NCBI RefSeq assembly: GCF_024707505.1
Contig: NZ_CP102604.1
Location: 1,364,001 to 1,428,000 of the forward strand
Direction: 5' to 3'
DNA: 64,000 nt
Source: Pantoea sp. SOD02
Lineage (GTDB): Bacteria > Pseudomonadota > Gammaproteobacteria > Enterobacterales > Enterobacteriaceae
The notes beneath the pieces were generated by a model. It made no database searches. It had not been told where the DNA came from and was given only the letters and a program-made list of their open reading frames with translations. The position numbers were made by a program, and so were the translations under genes. Positions within the stretch are counted from its first letter, which is position 1. Each line of letters starts with the position of its first letter. This document shows positions 37,290 through 46,552 of the stretch, one piece after another.

Positions 37290-38198
37290 TTATTGCGGAT
37301 GATTGATATCCACTTCGCTTATTTTTGCGCTCTTTTGTTTCATGGTCAGCGTTGATCCTGCCGAGGCGATGATGATCGCCAGCAGCGCCATCCACTGCTT
37401 CAACGTTAACAGTTCGCCGAGGAACAACATGCCTGAAAGCGCAGCCATCGCCGGTTCCAGACTCATTAAGGTGCCGAAAATGCGCGCCGGCAGTCGCGTC
37501 AGCGCCATCATCTCTAAAGAATAGGGAATGGCGCTCGAGAGCAGGGCGATCAGCAGCGCTAACGGCAGCACTTCCCAATGCCAGATGCCCGGCGCGGCGA
37601 ATGTCAGGCCGAGCGGCACAAAGATCACTGAGGCAATCAGCGAGCCCATCGCCACGGTTGCCGGGCCATGTTCCGCACCCGCCCGCTGACCCGCAAGAAT
37701 ATAGACTGCCCAGCAGGCACCCGCGCCTACCGCTAACAGCGCACCGAGCGGATCGATATGACTCATCCCTTCACCGATTGGCAACAGGAACCACAAACCT
37801 ACCACCGCCAGCAGCACCCAAATAAAATCAAGCGGACGACGCGCGCCGATCAAGGCCAGCGTCAGTGGACCCAGAAACTCCAATCCAACCGCAACGCCCA
37901 GCGGCACGGTGCGAATCGCTAAATAGAAGAGATAGTTCATGCAGCCAAGCGCTAAACCGTACATCAGCAGCGGTTTGCGCTGCTCGCGCGTAAAGCGCAA
38001 ACGCCAGGGTTTGAAGATGATGCAGAGAATCAGCGTGCCAAGACCAAGACGCAGCGCGGTAATGCCGGGCGCGCCAACGGTGGAAAACAGTGATTTTGCC
38101 AACGAAGCGCCGCCTTGCAGCGAAAGCATGGCAATCAGCAGCACGGCAATAGGGAACAACACCGGGGCCATATTTTTGGTCGTTTGAGGCGCAGACAT
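37290..38198 (-). CDS. rhtA: Threonine/homoserine exporter RhtA
   Basis: A 302-residue EamA/DMT-family exporter with about ten membrane segments. The N terminus (MLSLQGGASLAKSLFSTVGA) and AIRTVPLGVAVGLEFLGPL match RhtA. It exports threonine, homoserine and similar amino acids. It sits between dps and ompX as in E. coli. Confidence 0.93.
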   Translation of the reverse strand: MSAPQTTKNMAPVLFPIAVLLIAMLSLQGGASLAKSLFSTVGAPGITALRLGLGTLILCIIFKPWRLRFTREQRKPLLMYGLALGCMNYLFYLAIRTVPLGVAVGLEFLGPLTLALIGARRPLDFIWVLLAVVGLWFLLPIGEGMSHIDPLGALLAVGAGACWAVYILAGQRAGAEHGPATVAMGSLIASVIFVPLGLTFAAPGIWHWEVLPLALLIALLSSAIPYSLEMMALTRLPARIFGTLMSLEPAMAALSGMLFLGELLTLKQWMALLAIIIASAGSTLTMKQKSAKISEVDINHPQ

Positions 38199-38576
38199 CC
38201 TGTAATCCAGTCCTTTATTTATTAACAGCAGGGTAACAAGCGCTCAGTGTAAAGGAATCTTCAGCAAATAAGGAGACGCGAATCGGGGAATTAAAAAGCG
38301 CTAACAGGTCAGAATTTGGCCATTTTTAGGGCCATTTCCGTAAAGAAACGTCAGGTTAGTTTAGGAATTTACTTAAAGGCATTTTTTGTGATCGGAATTT
38401 ATGTTGCAGGAATATGATGGTTTTTATAAGTAAAATGAATGACATAGGAAACTTCATTAACTTTCTGTTACACCAAACAATCTGTTAGACAACAAAATGC
38501 GGGCAGAGTTTCTTGCTGTTTTTTGTTATATTTACAGCGTTGTCAGGAGAGAAGTATATTCACATTTGAGGTGGTT
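38199..38576. other. Intergenic region between rhtA and ompX
   Basis: This 378-bp divergent region is A/T-rich toward ompX and must hold the ompX promoter and a long leader. I could not place -35/-10 boxes with confidence, and I see no repeat or small gene. Confidence 0.5.
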
Positions 38577-39089
38577 ATGAAAAAAATTGCATGTCTTTCA
38601 GCATTGGCTTGTGTACTTGCAGTTTCTGCAGGTTCTGCCATGGCACAAAGCACCGTTACCGGTGGTTACGCTCAGAGCGATTATCAAGGCGTTGCTAACA
38701 AAGCAAACGGCTTCAACCTGAAATATCGTTACGAAGACGGTTCTAACCCACTGGGTTGGATCGGTTCTTTCACCTACACCGAGAAAGATCGTACTGATGC
38801 TGGCGCTTATAACAAAGCTCAGTACTACGGCATCACCGGTGGTCCAGCTTACCGTCTGAACGACTGGGCAAGCATCTACGGTGTTGTTGGTGTGGGCTAC
38901 GGCAAATTCCAGCAGAACGATACCGCAGTACGTTCTAAGTCTGATTCAAGCGACTACGGTTTCTCTTACGGTGCGGGTATGCAGTTCAACCCAATCGAGA
39001 ACATCGCAGTTGACGTAGGTTACGAGCAGAGCCGTATCCGCAACGTCGACGTTGGCACCTGGATTGCTGGCGTAGGTTACAGCTTCTAA
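38577..39089 (+). CDS. ompX: Outer membrane protein OmpX
   Basis: A 170-residue eight-stranded beta-barrel of the Ail/OmpX family. The signal peptide (MKKIACLSALACVLAVSAGS, cleaved after AMA) is followed by QSTVTGGYAQSDYQG, and the protein ends with the barrel-closing WIAGVGYSF. It is involved in envelope stress and adhesion. Codon choice is that of a highly expressed gene (GGT, CGT, AAC, TAC favoured). The start follows gaggtgg. Confidence 0.97.
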   Translation: MKKIACLSALACVLAVSAGSAMAQSTVTGGYAQSDYQGVANKANGFNLKYRYEDGSNPLGWIGSFTYTEKDRTDAGAYNKAQYYGITGGPAYRLNDWASIYGVVGVGYGKFQQNDTAVRSKSDSSDYGFSYGAGMQFNPIENIAVDVGYEQSRIRNVDVGTWIAGVGYSF

Positions 39090-39116
39090 GTTCTTGCTTA
39101 GACCAGTTGCACAATA

Positions 39117-39141
39117 AACGGTCCTTCGGGGCCGTTTTTTT
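39117..39141 (+). terminator. Intrinsic terminator of ompX
   Basis: A stem of AACGG and CCGTT around GTCC-ttcg-GGGC, followed by seven T, about 28 bp after the ompX stop. Confidence 0.88.
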
Positions 39142-39180
39142 ATGGGCGCAAAATATGGTTTACCGGCTACCAGAAACACA

Positions 39181-39204
39181 AAACCCGCTACGTGAGCGGG
39201 TTTT
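39181..39204. terminator. Bidirectional terminator between ompX and the mntS-like gene
   Basis: AAACCCGCT-acgtg-AGCGGGTTT is a perfect nine-base stem with a T-rich tail on both strands. It probably ends the mntS-like transcript from the other side. Confidence 0.75.
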
Positions 39205-39221
39205 ATTGGAAGTCGGGAACG

Positions 39222-39416
39222 TTAGCCGCGCCAGATCAGGTTTGGGCACGGACGTTCAACCAGCTGTTTGCCGGTGAGCTTTTCAATCAGCATCAAACGC
39301 AGCGCAAACGGCGAGCGGGTAAACAGGCACAGCAGTGATTTCAGCTCAAAAGCCGGTTTGCTCTGTTCAGCCTGGAAACATTTGCCACAGTCGAGGCAGT
39401 TTTTCATGGTAGTCAT
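39222..39416 (-). CDS. mntS: MntS-like small protein with an N-terminal cysteine motif
   Basis: A 64-residue protein starting at 39416 behind the strong site ggaggtg. Its central part (LLCLFTRSPFALRLMLIEKL) resembles E. coli MntS as I recall it (RVFSHSPFKVRLMLLSML), and it lies beside mntR just as mntS does. MntS raises cytoplasmic manganese by inhibiting its export. This version carries about 20 extra N-terminal residues with the motif CLDCGKC, which could bind metal; E. coli MntS, at about 42 residues, lacks it. An MntR box lies 74 bp upstream. A possible promoter reading toward it is TTGATA-16-TATAAA (39457-39484, minus strand). Confidence 0.72.
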   Translation of the reverse strand: MTTMKNCLDCGKCFQAEQSKPAFELKSLLCLFTRSPFALRLMLIEKLTGKQLVERPCPNLIWRG

Positions 39417-39477
39417 GTTCACCTCCCGAGTGAATGACGACAATTTCTTTGTAGCCTTTATAAGCTATTCGCTTACA

Positions 39478-39506
39478 TTATCAACAAAGATAGCACTGGC
39501 TATACT
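39478..39506 (+). promoter_or_regulatory. mntR promoter with embedded MntR box
   Basis: ATAGC-actg-GCTAT (39490-39503) matches the MntR operator form ATAGC-N4-GCTAT. It overlaps the spacer and -10 of a candidate promoter toward mntR (TTATCA, 17 bases, TATACT at 39501-39506). The site lies between mntR and the divergent mntS-like gene and could control either or both in response to manganese. Confidence 0.7.
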
Positions 39507-39618
39507 CTTTAGCCAACACTATTTAGGAAAAATTTGTGCTTATTTGTGCCTGGTTTACAATGGGCGCAGCCAGCCCGCACCGCAGGTAAAGTGCGGCAGA
39601 TAATAAAGAGGAAGTTAG

Positions 39619-40077
39619 ATGAGTCGTCGTGCAAAAATCGCCACCAACATGCCCCAGGGCCCGCTAAAAGAGATAGAGGAGCATGTCGAAGGATTTCGTC
39701 AGGTGCGCGAGGCGCATCGTCGTGAGCTGATCGATGACTACGTAGAATTAATCTCTGATTTGATTCGCGAATTTGGCGAAGCGCGTCAGGTGGATATGGC
39801 CGCACGTTTGGGCGTATCCCAGCCGACCGTGGCGAAAATGTTGAAGCGTCTTGGCACCACCGGCTTAGTTGAGCAAGTGCCGTATCGCGGCGTGTTCCTC
39901 ACCGCCGAAGGAGAGAAGCTGGCGGAAGCGAGCCGCGTTCGCCACCATATTGTTGAAACCTTCCTGTTGGCGCTGGGCGTTAGCCCGGAAACCGCGCGCC
40001 GTGATTCAGAAGGCCTGGAGCATCACGTCAGTGATGAAACCCTGGCCGTGTTCCAGAAATTCTACGAGAGTCGCTAA
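39619..40077 (+). CDS. mntR: Manganese-responsive regulator MntR
   Basis: A 152-residue DtxR-family regulator. The winged helix ([24 protein letters not shown]) is followed by the dimerisation and metal-binding region with [14 protein letters not shown] and [12 protein letters not shown]. It represses manganese import genes and mntS when manganese is ample. The start follows gagga. It is in the E. coli position before ybiR. Confidence 0.95.
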   Translation: MSRRAKIATNMPQGPLKEIEEHVEGFRQVREAHRRELIDDYVELISDLIREFGEARQVDMAARLGVSQPTVAKMLKRLGTTGLVEQVPYRGVFLTAEGEKLAEASRVRHHIVETFLLALGVSPETARRDSEGLEHHVSDETLAVFQKFYESR

Positions 40078-40097
40078 CTACAAGGCCTTCCGCCATC

Positions 40098-41207
40098 ATG
40101 CCCAATCTGCTTCGTTCCTTAATGCGCGATCGTATTTTGCATTTGTTATTGCTGTTGGGTGTGATCATGTTGCCGTTGGCGAATTTCCGCTGGTCGCAAC
40201 TGCCTGCTGCGGTGGACTGGCACACCATCATGACGCTCACCGGCTTATTGATGTTGACCAAAGGGCTAGAGAACAGCGGCTATTTTGATGTGCTCGGTGC
40301 GCGCCTGATTCAGCGCTTTCAGCATGAACGCGCACTCGCGCTATTCATGGTGTGCGCCGCCGCGTTGCTCTCTACTTTTCTCACCAACGATGTTGCGCTG
40401 TTTATTCTGGTGCCGCTGACGCTAACGTTGCGCAAATTTTCGCGCTTGCCGATTTCCCGCCTGATCATTTTCGAAGCGCTGGCGGTGAACGCAGGTTCCT
40501 TACTGACGCCGGTTGGCAACCCGCAAAACATTCTGTTGTGGAGTCACGGTACGCTCAGCGTGCCAGGCTTCATTGCGCAAATGGCGCCGCTGGCGGCATT
40601 TTTAATGCTCACGCTAATGGCGCTGACGTGGTGGAGTTTCCCGGCGCGCGTAATCCAGAAACATGACCAAACCGAAAGCCAAACATGGCAGAAGCCGCTC
40701 TTCATGATCAGCGTGCTGCTGTACATCGTGTTTATCGTGGCGCTCGAGCTGAAAATGACCGGCTGGGCGTTGCTGCTGGTGGCCGCCTGTTTCCTGATTA
40801 TGGCGCGCAGCGTGTTGATCAGCATCGACTGGAGTTTGCTGCTGGTGTTCGTGGCGATGTTTATCGATGTCTTCCTGTTGATGCATTTGTCCTGGCTGCA
40901 GCCGCATTTTGCCGCTATTGGTCAGCTAGGCGAGGGCGGACTCTATCTACTGGCCATTGGCCTGTCGCAATTCATCAGTAACGTTCCCGCCACCATTCTG
41001 CTTTTGCAGAAAGTGCCACCGTCCGACGTGCTGGCGTGGGCGGTGAATATCGGCGGGTTTGGCTTATTACCAGGATCGCTCGCCAACCTGATTGCCTTGC
41101 GTATGGCACAGGACGCGCGTGTTTGGTGGCGTTTCCACTTGTTTTCCATCCCGATGCTGGGCTGGTCGATGTTGGGTGGATGGCTGCTGTTACACCTCAT
41201 ACGTTAG
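40098..41207 (+). CDS. ybiR: YbiR, putative anion/ion transporter
   Basis: A 369-residue inner-membrane protein with about ten membrane segments, of the ArsB/NhaD-type ion transporter superfamily. Typical stretches are STFLTNDVALFILVPLTL and NAGSLLTPVGNPQNILLW, and a second such loop is FISNVPATILLLQKVPPSD. The substrate is unknown. It follows mntR by 20 bp and could be co-transcribed with it, so a link to metal balance is possible. Confidence 0.9.
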   Translation: MPNLLRSLMRDRILHLLLLLGVIMLPLANFRWSQLPAAVDWHTIMTLTGLLMLTKGLENSGYFDVLGARLIQRFQHERALALFMVCAAALLSTFLTNDVALFILVPLTLTLRKFSRLPISRLIIFEALAVNAGSLLTPVGNPQNILLWSHGTLSVPGFIAQMAPLAAFLMLTLMALTWWSFPARVIQKHDQTESQTWQKPLFMISVLLYIVFIVALELKMTGWALLLVAACFLIMARSVLISIDWSLLLVFVAMFIDVFLLMHLSWLQPHFAAIGQLGEGGLYLLAIGLSQFISNVPATILLLQKVPPSDVLAWAVNIGGFGLLPGSLANLIALRMAQDARVWWRFHLFSIPMLGWSMLGGWLLLHLIR

Positions 41208-41322
41208 CGCCATGCCAATGTCGGCTTGTGTAAAGTTGCATTGGCATTTGTCAGTTTCCCATCTAAGGTTATGTTGACCGTTTTTGCCCGGGAATCGGGA
41301 CAACCGCCTACGATGAAAAATT

Positions 41323-42450
41323 ATGGAAAACCAGAATCAACCGTCTGAACGCGATCAGCAGGATCCGCAAAACACCTCGAATACCCATCAAGATAACAAC
41401 GAACCAGAACGTAAACGCCCCGGAAAGAAGCCACTGATTTTTCTCGCCATTGTGGTGGTGATCATGATCGTGGTGGGATTATGGTTCTGGCTCACCACGC
41501 GCAATATTGAAAGCACTGACGATGCCTTTACCGAAGGCAATGCGGTGACTATCGCGCCGAAAGCGGCCGGTTACGTGGTCAAGCTGCTGGTGCGCGATAA
41601 CCAGCGCGTGAAGCAGGGCGATTTGCTGGTGGAGATCGATGCGCGCGACAGCGAAGCGCAGCGCGATCAGGCCAAAGCTCAGCTTGGTCTGGCACAGGCG
41701 CAGCTGCATCAGGCGCAGGCGCAGTTAGCCTTATCTCGCGTACAATATCCGGCGCAGCGCGATCAAGCGCTCGCCGATCAGGCCAAAGCGCAGGCCAACT
41801 TGCTCAACGCTCAAGCCGATTATCGTCGCCAGCGCGGCGTTGATCCGCGAGCCACTTCACAGCGCAATATTGATACTGCCGCCGCGCAGCTGCGTTCGGC
41901 TGAAGCGCAACTGCAAAGCGCTAAAGCGCAGGTTGAAGTGGCTTCTCAGGTGAAGCTGCAAATTCGCCAACAGGAAACCAATGTTGAAGCGCGTGAGCAA
42001 CAAGTTGAGCAGGCGCAGGCGCAGCTCAACACCGCCGAATTGAATCTCTCTTATACTCAGGTTCGCGCGCCATACGATGGCTTCGTCACCAAGCGTAACG
42101 TGCACCTCGGCACGCTGGTGCAGGCCGGCAGCGCGCTATTCTCGCTGGTTTCACCTGAAATCTGGATCAATGCCAACTTCAAAGAGTCGCAGCTGGCGCG
42201 CATGAAGCCGGGCGACAAAGTGGAAATCAGTGTCGATGCCTGGCCGGATATGAAGCTGGAAGGGCATGTGGATAGCGTGCAGATGGGATCCGGTTCGCGC
42301 TTCTCCACCTTCCCGGCGGAAAACGCCACCGGCAACTACGTGAAAATCGTGCAGCGCGTGCCAGTGAAAATCGTCATCGATAAAGGATTGGATCCTAACC
42401 ATCCGCTGCCGCTGGGCTTGTCGGTTGAGCCGAAGGTCACAGTGGAATGA
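41323..42450 (+). CDS. EmrA/HlyD-family efflux adaptor
   Basis: A 375-residue membrane fusion protein. A polar cytoplasmic N-terminus rich in Gln, Asn and Glu (to about 35), one membrane anchor (36-60), a lipoyl/barrel part (STDDAFTEGNAVTIAPK) and a long alpha-hairpin of AQAQLxxAQAQL-like heptads (110-235) are visible. It bridges the MFS pump to the outer-membrane channel. The start has a weak ribosome site. It overlaps the MFS gene by four bases. No regulator gene is adjacent. Confidence 0.92.
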   Translation: MENQNQPSERDQQDPQNTSNTHQDNNEPERKRPGKKPLIFLAIVVVIMIVVGLWFWLTTRNIESTDDAFTEGNAVTIAPKAAGYVVKLLVRDNQRVKQGDLLVEIDARDSEAQRDQAKAQLGLAQAQLHQAQAQLALSRVQYPAQRDQALADQAKAQANLLNAQADYRRQRGVDPRATSQRNIDTAAAQLRSAEAQLQSAKAQVEVASQVKLQIRQQETNVEAREQQVEQAQAQLNTAELNLSYTQVRAPYDGFVTKRNVHLGTLVQAGSALFSLVSPEIWINANFKESQLARMKPGDKVEISVDAWPDMKLEGHVDSVQMGSGSRFSTFPAENATGNYVKIVQRVPVKIVIDKGLDPNHPLPLGLSVEPKVTVE

Positions 42451-44015
42451 GTGCGAGCGAAAGCTGGCGTCCGGCCAGCAATCCGTGGCTGGTCGCTATT
42501 ACGGTGACGCTGGCGGTGTTTATGGAGATCCTCGACACCACCATCGTTAACGTCGCGCTGCCGCACATTGCCGGCTCGCTCTCCTCCAGTTACGACGAAT
42601 CGACCTGGGTTCTGACTTCTTATCTGGTCGCCAACGGCATCGTACTGCCGATCTCGGCGTTCTTCAGCCGCCTGTTTGGCCGCAAACAATTCTTCCTGAT
42701 CTGCATCGTGATGTTCACCATCTGCTCCTTCTTGTGCGGCATCGCCACGGAACTGTGGCAGATCATTCTGTTCCGCGTGCTGCAGGGCTTTTTTGGCGGC
42801 GGATTGCAGCCGGTGCAGCAATCGGTGCTGCTCGATTACTTCAAAGCGGAAGATCGCGGCAAAGCTTTTGGCCTGTCGTCGATTGCGATTATCGTCGCGC
42901 CGGTAATTGGTCCGACGCTTGGCGGCTGGATCACCGACAACTACAGCTGGCGCTGGGTGTTCTTCATTAATATTCCGGTTGGCATTTTGACGGTGATGGC
43001 GATTTATCAGTTGCTGGAAGATCCGCCGTGGGAACGCAAGTGGGATAAAGGCCGCCTGAAGATCGATTACATCGGCATCAGCCTGATCACGCTGGGGCTG
43101 GGCTGTTTGCAGGTGTTCCTCGATCGTGGCGAAGATGAAGATTGGTTCGCCTCGCACTTTATCCGCCTGTTCGCCATGCTGGCGGTGATCGGCATTATTG
43201 GCGCCATTTATTGGCTGCTGTATGCCCGCAAACCAGTGGTTGATCTCACCGTAATGAAAGATCGCAACTTCTGGGTGGCGGGCTTGCTGATGGCGGGCAT
43301 GGCGATGATTCTGTACGGCAGTTCGGTGGTGCTTCCCCAACTGGCGCAGCAGGATCTCGGCTACACCGCAACCTGGTCGGGGCTGGTGCTGTCGCCCGGC
43401 GCGATATTGATTGTGCTGACGATACCCATCGTGCTGAAGCTGATGCCGATCGTGCAAACGCGCTACATTATTGCGTTCGGCTTCACTTGTCTTGCCAGCG
43501 CCTTCTTCTATTCCACCACGTTAACGCCTAACGTCGATTTCACCACGCTGGTGATGATGCGCAGCGCGCAGTCGATCGGCCTTGGCTTCCTGTTTGTGCC
43601 GCTGACTACTATTGCGTTTATCACCGTGCCGCAGCGATTAAACGCCGATGCTTCGGCGCTGTTCACCATGTTCCGTAACGTTGCGGGCTCGATCGGCATT
43701 TCGCTGTCGACGGCGGGGATTACCGAACGTATGCAGACGCGTTCGGCCAGCATGGTGCACAACATGTCGCCGCTCAACGAGCCTTACAATCTCACGCTGC
43801 AACACTGGGCTGATTCGATCCGCAATTTCACCACCGCCGTGGGCGATCCGTTGGTGCTGGCGAGCGGGCAGCTCTATCAGGAGATGATCGCCCAGGCGCG
43901 TATTCTGGCGTACATCGACGTATTTATGGGCCTCAGTATTGTGGCGCTGCTATTGATTCCATTCTGTTGGTTGCTTTCGCCGATTAAGAGCGAAGGCGGT
44001 GCAGGAGCACATTAA
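42447..44015 (+). CDS. EmrB-like MFS drug efflux pump (DHA2, 14 TM)
   Basis: A 522-residue proton-driven exporter of the DHA2 family. Motif LDTTIVNVALPHI in helix 1, RVLQGFFGGGLQPVQQ in helix 4 and PVIGPTLGGWITDNYSWRW (motif C) in helix 5 are visible. It exports hydrophobic drugs, phenolics or fatty acids across the inner membrane and, with the adaptor and channel, out of the cell. The exact substrate is unknown. Confidence 0.93.
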   Translation: MSASESWRPASNPWLVAITVTLAVFMEILDTTIVNVALPHIAGSLSSSYDESTWVLTSYLVANGIVLPISAFFSRLFGRKQFFLICIVMFTICSFLCGIATELWQIILFRVLQGFFGGGLQPVQQSVLLDYFKAEDRGKAFGLSSIAIIVAPVIGPTLGGWITDNYSWRWVFFINIPVGILTVMAIYQLLEDPPWERKWDKGRLKIDYIGISLITLGLGCLQVFLDRGEDEDWFASHFIRLFAMLAVIGIIGAIYWLLYARKPVVDLTVMKDRNFWVAGLLMAGMAMILYGSSVVLPQLAQQDLGYTATWSGLVLSPGAILIVLTIPIVLKLMPIVQTRYIIAFGFTCLASAFFYSTTLTPNVDFTTLVMMRSAQSIGLGFLFVPLTTIAFITVPQRLNADASALFTMFRNVAGSIGISLSTAGITERMQTRSASMVHNMSPLNEPYNLTLQHWADSIRNFTTAVGDPLVLASGQLYQEMIAQARILAYIDVFMGLSIVALLLIPFCWLLSPIKSEGGAGAH

Positions 44016-44016
44016 A

Positions 44017-45546
44017 ATGAAAATGATTTCGCGATCTCAGCCGTCACTGACGTTGCTGGCGCTGTCACTGATGCTGGCCGGATGCGCCGTAGGACCTGAT
44101 TATCAGCCGCCGCAGGCGCACACGCCGGGCGGCTACCACGATTTGCCTTCACAGCAAGCGTCTAAGCCGCTGGCGGCGGCGACCAATCCGCTGTGGTGGA
44201 AAAGCTTTAACGACCCGCAGCTCGATAGCCTGATTGAGCGCGCCATTGCCGGCAACTTAACGCTGCAACAATCGGTACTGCGTATTGCCGGTGCGCGTGA
44301 GCAGCTGGCGCAGGCGCGCGGTGGCTTATTCCCGTCGCTTAACGGCTCGGCAAAGGTCACGCGTCAGCAGCTGGGTTTGAAAGGCTTGCTGAAATCCAAC
44401 GGCGTTTATGATCAGGTTGATAGCGATGTCGCCAGCCAGCTCAACGGTTTAGATCATTCCGTTACTCTTTATCAGGGCAGCTTTGACGCCAGTTGGGAGC
44501 TGGATCTGTGGGGCAAAGTACGCCGCCAGATGGAAGCCGCGGATGCGCAGCAGCAGGCGGCTATTGAGCAGCGCAACGATGCACTGGTCTCGCTGGAAGC
44601 TGAAGTCGCGCGTGCCTACCTGCAACTGCGCGGTTCGCAGGCGGTGCTGGCGACCTTACAGCAGCAGATCGAGGTGGCTCAGCAAACCTGGGAACTGACC
44701 AAAAGCCAGCAGCAAAACGGTTTAGCGCCGACCACGGATGTCGAAAACGCCCGCGCGCAGTTGGCCTCACTGAATGCGCAGCTGCCGCAATATCAGGCGC
44801 AGCAGCAGCAGGCGATGAACGGTTTGGCGGTGCTGCTGGGTAAAACGCCGGGCGCGCTGGATAATGAACTGATGAACATCAAACCACTGCCCGATTTGCC
44901 GAAACTGGTGCCGGTGGGCATTCCGTCCACGCTGGCGCGGCGACGTCCGGATATTCGTCAGGCCGAAGCGACCTTGCATGCGGAAACCGCGAACATTGGC
45001 GTTTCGGTTGCCGATCTGTTCCCTAGCTTGTCGCTCACCGGGCAACTGGGTGTGCGAAATACCGATGCCAGCTATCTGGATGACTGGAGCAGCCACTTCT
45101 TCAGCGTTGGGCCGTCGCTGTCGATTCCTATTTTTCAGGGCGGCCGTTTAGTCTCCAGCGTAAAACTGGCGCGCGCGCAGCAAGCCAGCGCGGCGCTTGA
45201 TTATCGTCAAACGGTATTAACCGCGCTGCAGGATGTGGAGAACGCGCTGGTTAGTTATCGCGCCGATCAACAGCAGGTTATTGCACTGGATGAAACCACC
45301 GGCGCACTGCAACGCGCATTTGATTTAGCCAGCGACAGTTATCGTCAGGGTATTTCTACTTTCCTCGATGTATTAGATGCGCAGCGACAACTGGCGCAAG
45401 CTAAAGCGCAATCGACGCAGGCGCGCATGCAAAGTGCACTCGATTTAGTGGCGTTATATAAAGCGCTGGGCGGTGGCTGGGAACCTTATCAAAATGTCAA
45501 TCTGCCAGACTATTCAGTGTTTGGTCCCGCGACGGAAGTGCATTAA
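44017..45546 (+). CDS. Outer-membrane efflux factor (OprM/NodT-type lipoprotein)
   Basis: A 509-residue TolC-like channel. The lipobox LMLAGC (Cys near residue 21) marks a lipoprotein. Two repeats of the outer membrane efflux domain follow, with WELDLWGKVRRQMEAADA in the first half and STFLDVLDAQRQLAQAKAQS in the second. The start is placed at 44017 behind aggag, one base after the pump's stop. With its own outer-membrane component, this system forms a complete tripartite pump. Confidence 0.93.
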   Translation: MKMISRSQPSLTLLALSLMLAGCAVGPDYQPPQAHTPGGYHDLPSQQASKPLAAATNPLWWKSFNDPQLDSLIERAIAGNLTLQQSVLRIAGAREQLAQARGGLFPSLNGSAKVTRQQLGLKGLLKSNGVYDQVDSDVASQLNGLDHSVTLYQGSFDASWELDLWGKVRRQMEAADAQQQAAIEQRNDALVSLEAEVARAYLQLRGSQAVLATLQQQIEVAQQTWELTKSQQQNGLAPTTDVENARAQLASLNAQLPQYQAQQQQAMNGLAVLLGKTPGALDNELMNIKPLPDLPKLVPVGIPSTLARRRPDIRQAEATLHAETANIGVSVADLFPSLSLTGQLGVRNTDASYLDDWSSHFFSVGPSLSIPIFQGGRLVSSVKLARAQQASAALDYRQTVLTALQDVENALVSYRADQQQVIALDETTGALQRAFDLASDSYRQGISTFLDVLDAQRQLAQAKAQSTQARMQSALDLVALYKALGGGWEPYQNVNLPDYSVFGPATEVH

Positions 45547-45557
45547 TTTCCCTTAGT

Positions 45558-45581
45558 AGCCGGTTAACCACCGGCTTTTTT
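45558..45581 (+). terminator. Terminator of the efflux operon
   Basis: AGCCGGT-taacc-ACCGGCT followed by six T, 12 bp after the channel gene. Confidence 0.88.
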
Positions 45582-45962
45582 ATCGGCACGATAAGAAAAA
45601 ATGAGATTCTTCTCTCATCCTCAGCAATATATTACTCCACAATGAAAATAGGTTTTTCGTTACACCATTAATCCTTGCTTACCTTTATGCTCACTAATGC
45701 TGCAGCACGCAATAGCGCCTAAATGGTTGTTTATTACCTGAGAATATCGGACTGAAATCGATTCCAGTTCCTCCATAAGGAACAACCTTGAGTTGTTAAT
45801 TCAGGGTTAATTAAAGCAACCTTACCCGTTTTAAAGCTCAATGTAAGAATTAGGTAAGCAAGTTCAGATAAATCCGGACAATAAAATTAATTTATTTTTT
45901 TATTTGAATTAGGTAATCTTGCCACTACAGTTTATTTAACCCCCTTAAGCAAGGACATTGTG
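45582..45962. other. A/T-rich region before the H-NS-like gene
   Basis: About 380 bp, clearly richer in A and T than the flanks (runs such as TTTATTTTTTTATTTG near 45890). It presumably holds the hns-like promoter and could itself be an H-NS binding region. I find no convincing open frame. Confidence 0.45.
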
Positions 45963-46364
45963 ATGAGTGACGCATTTAAAGTTCTGAACAACATTCGCAC
46001 ATTACGTGCGCAGGCTCGTGAACTGCCATTGACCGATCTGGAAGAAATTCTGGAAAAATTAACTGTTGTTGTGACTGAACGTCGTGACGAAGTAAACGCA
46101 GAAGAAGCGCAGAACCGCGAAAAAGAAGAGAAGCTGTCTAAATATCGCGAAATGCTGCTGGCTGACGGTATTGACCCGAACGAATTACTGGGTGCTCTGG
46201 AAGTTGGTAAAAAACGCGCTAAGCGTGCACCACGTCCAGCAAAATATTCTTACACCGACGAAAACGGTGAAGTAAAATCATGGACCGGTCAGGGCCGTAC
46301 CCCAGCTGCGATTAAAAAAGCGCTGGATTCAGGTAAAAGCCTCGATACTTTCCTGATCAAATAA
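45963..46364 (+). CDS. H-NS/StpA-family nucleoid protein
   Basis: A 133-residue H-NS homologue: coiled-coil dimerisation domain ([20 protein letters not shown] at the start), a lysine/arginine-rich linker ([20 protein letters not shown]), and the DNA-binding motif [17 protein letters not shown] 45963 follows an aagga site; an in-frame GTG lies one codon before. Position away from the usual hns neighbours suggests a paralogue, like StpA. Codon use is that of a well-expressed gene. It may silence nearby A/T-rich DNA. Confidence 0.93.
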   Translation: MSDAFKVLNNIRTLRAQARELPLTDLEEILEKLTVVVTERRDEVNAEEAQNREKEEKLSKYREMLLADGIDPNELLGALEVGKKRAKRAPRPAKYSYTDENGEVKSWTGQGRTPAAIKKALDSGKSLDTFLIK

Positions 46365-46387
46365 TCCGCACAATCCTTGTAAGTGGG

Positions 46388-46417
46388 AGCCGAAGGCCAA
46401 CGCCTTCGGCTTTTTTA
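46388..46417 (+). terminator. Terminator of the H-NS-like gene
   Basis: GCCGAAGGC-caac-GCCTTCGGC followed by six T, 25 bp after the stop. Confidence 0.92.
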
Positions 46418-46552
46418 TTTATTTTTTTGTATTAGCTCAAGACGTTCAGCCGATTACCCTCTCTGCCTCTGGCGCAGAGGTGGCGTACGGGTGCCCGCTT
46501 CTGGCATAATGCCCGCTGTTTTTTCCTCCACTGCGTAACAAAGGTCAATGCC

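Noticed and set aside
42336..43457. 373-residue frame antisense to the EmrB-like gene
   Set aside because: Rich in His, Gln and Arg, typical of the shadow of a membrane protein gene with high third-position GC.
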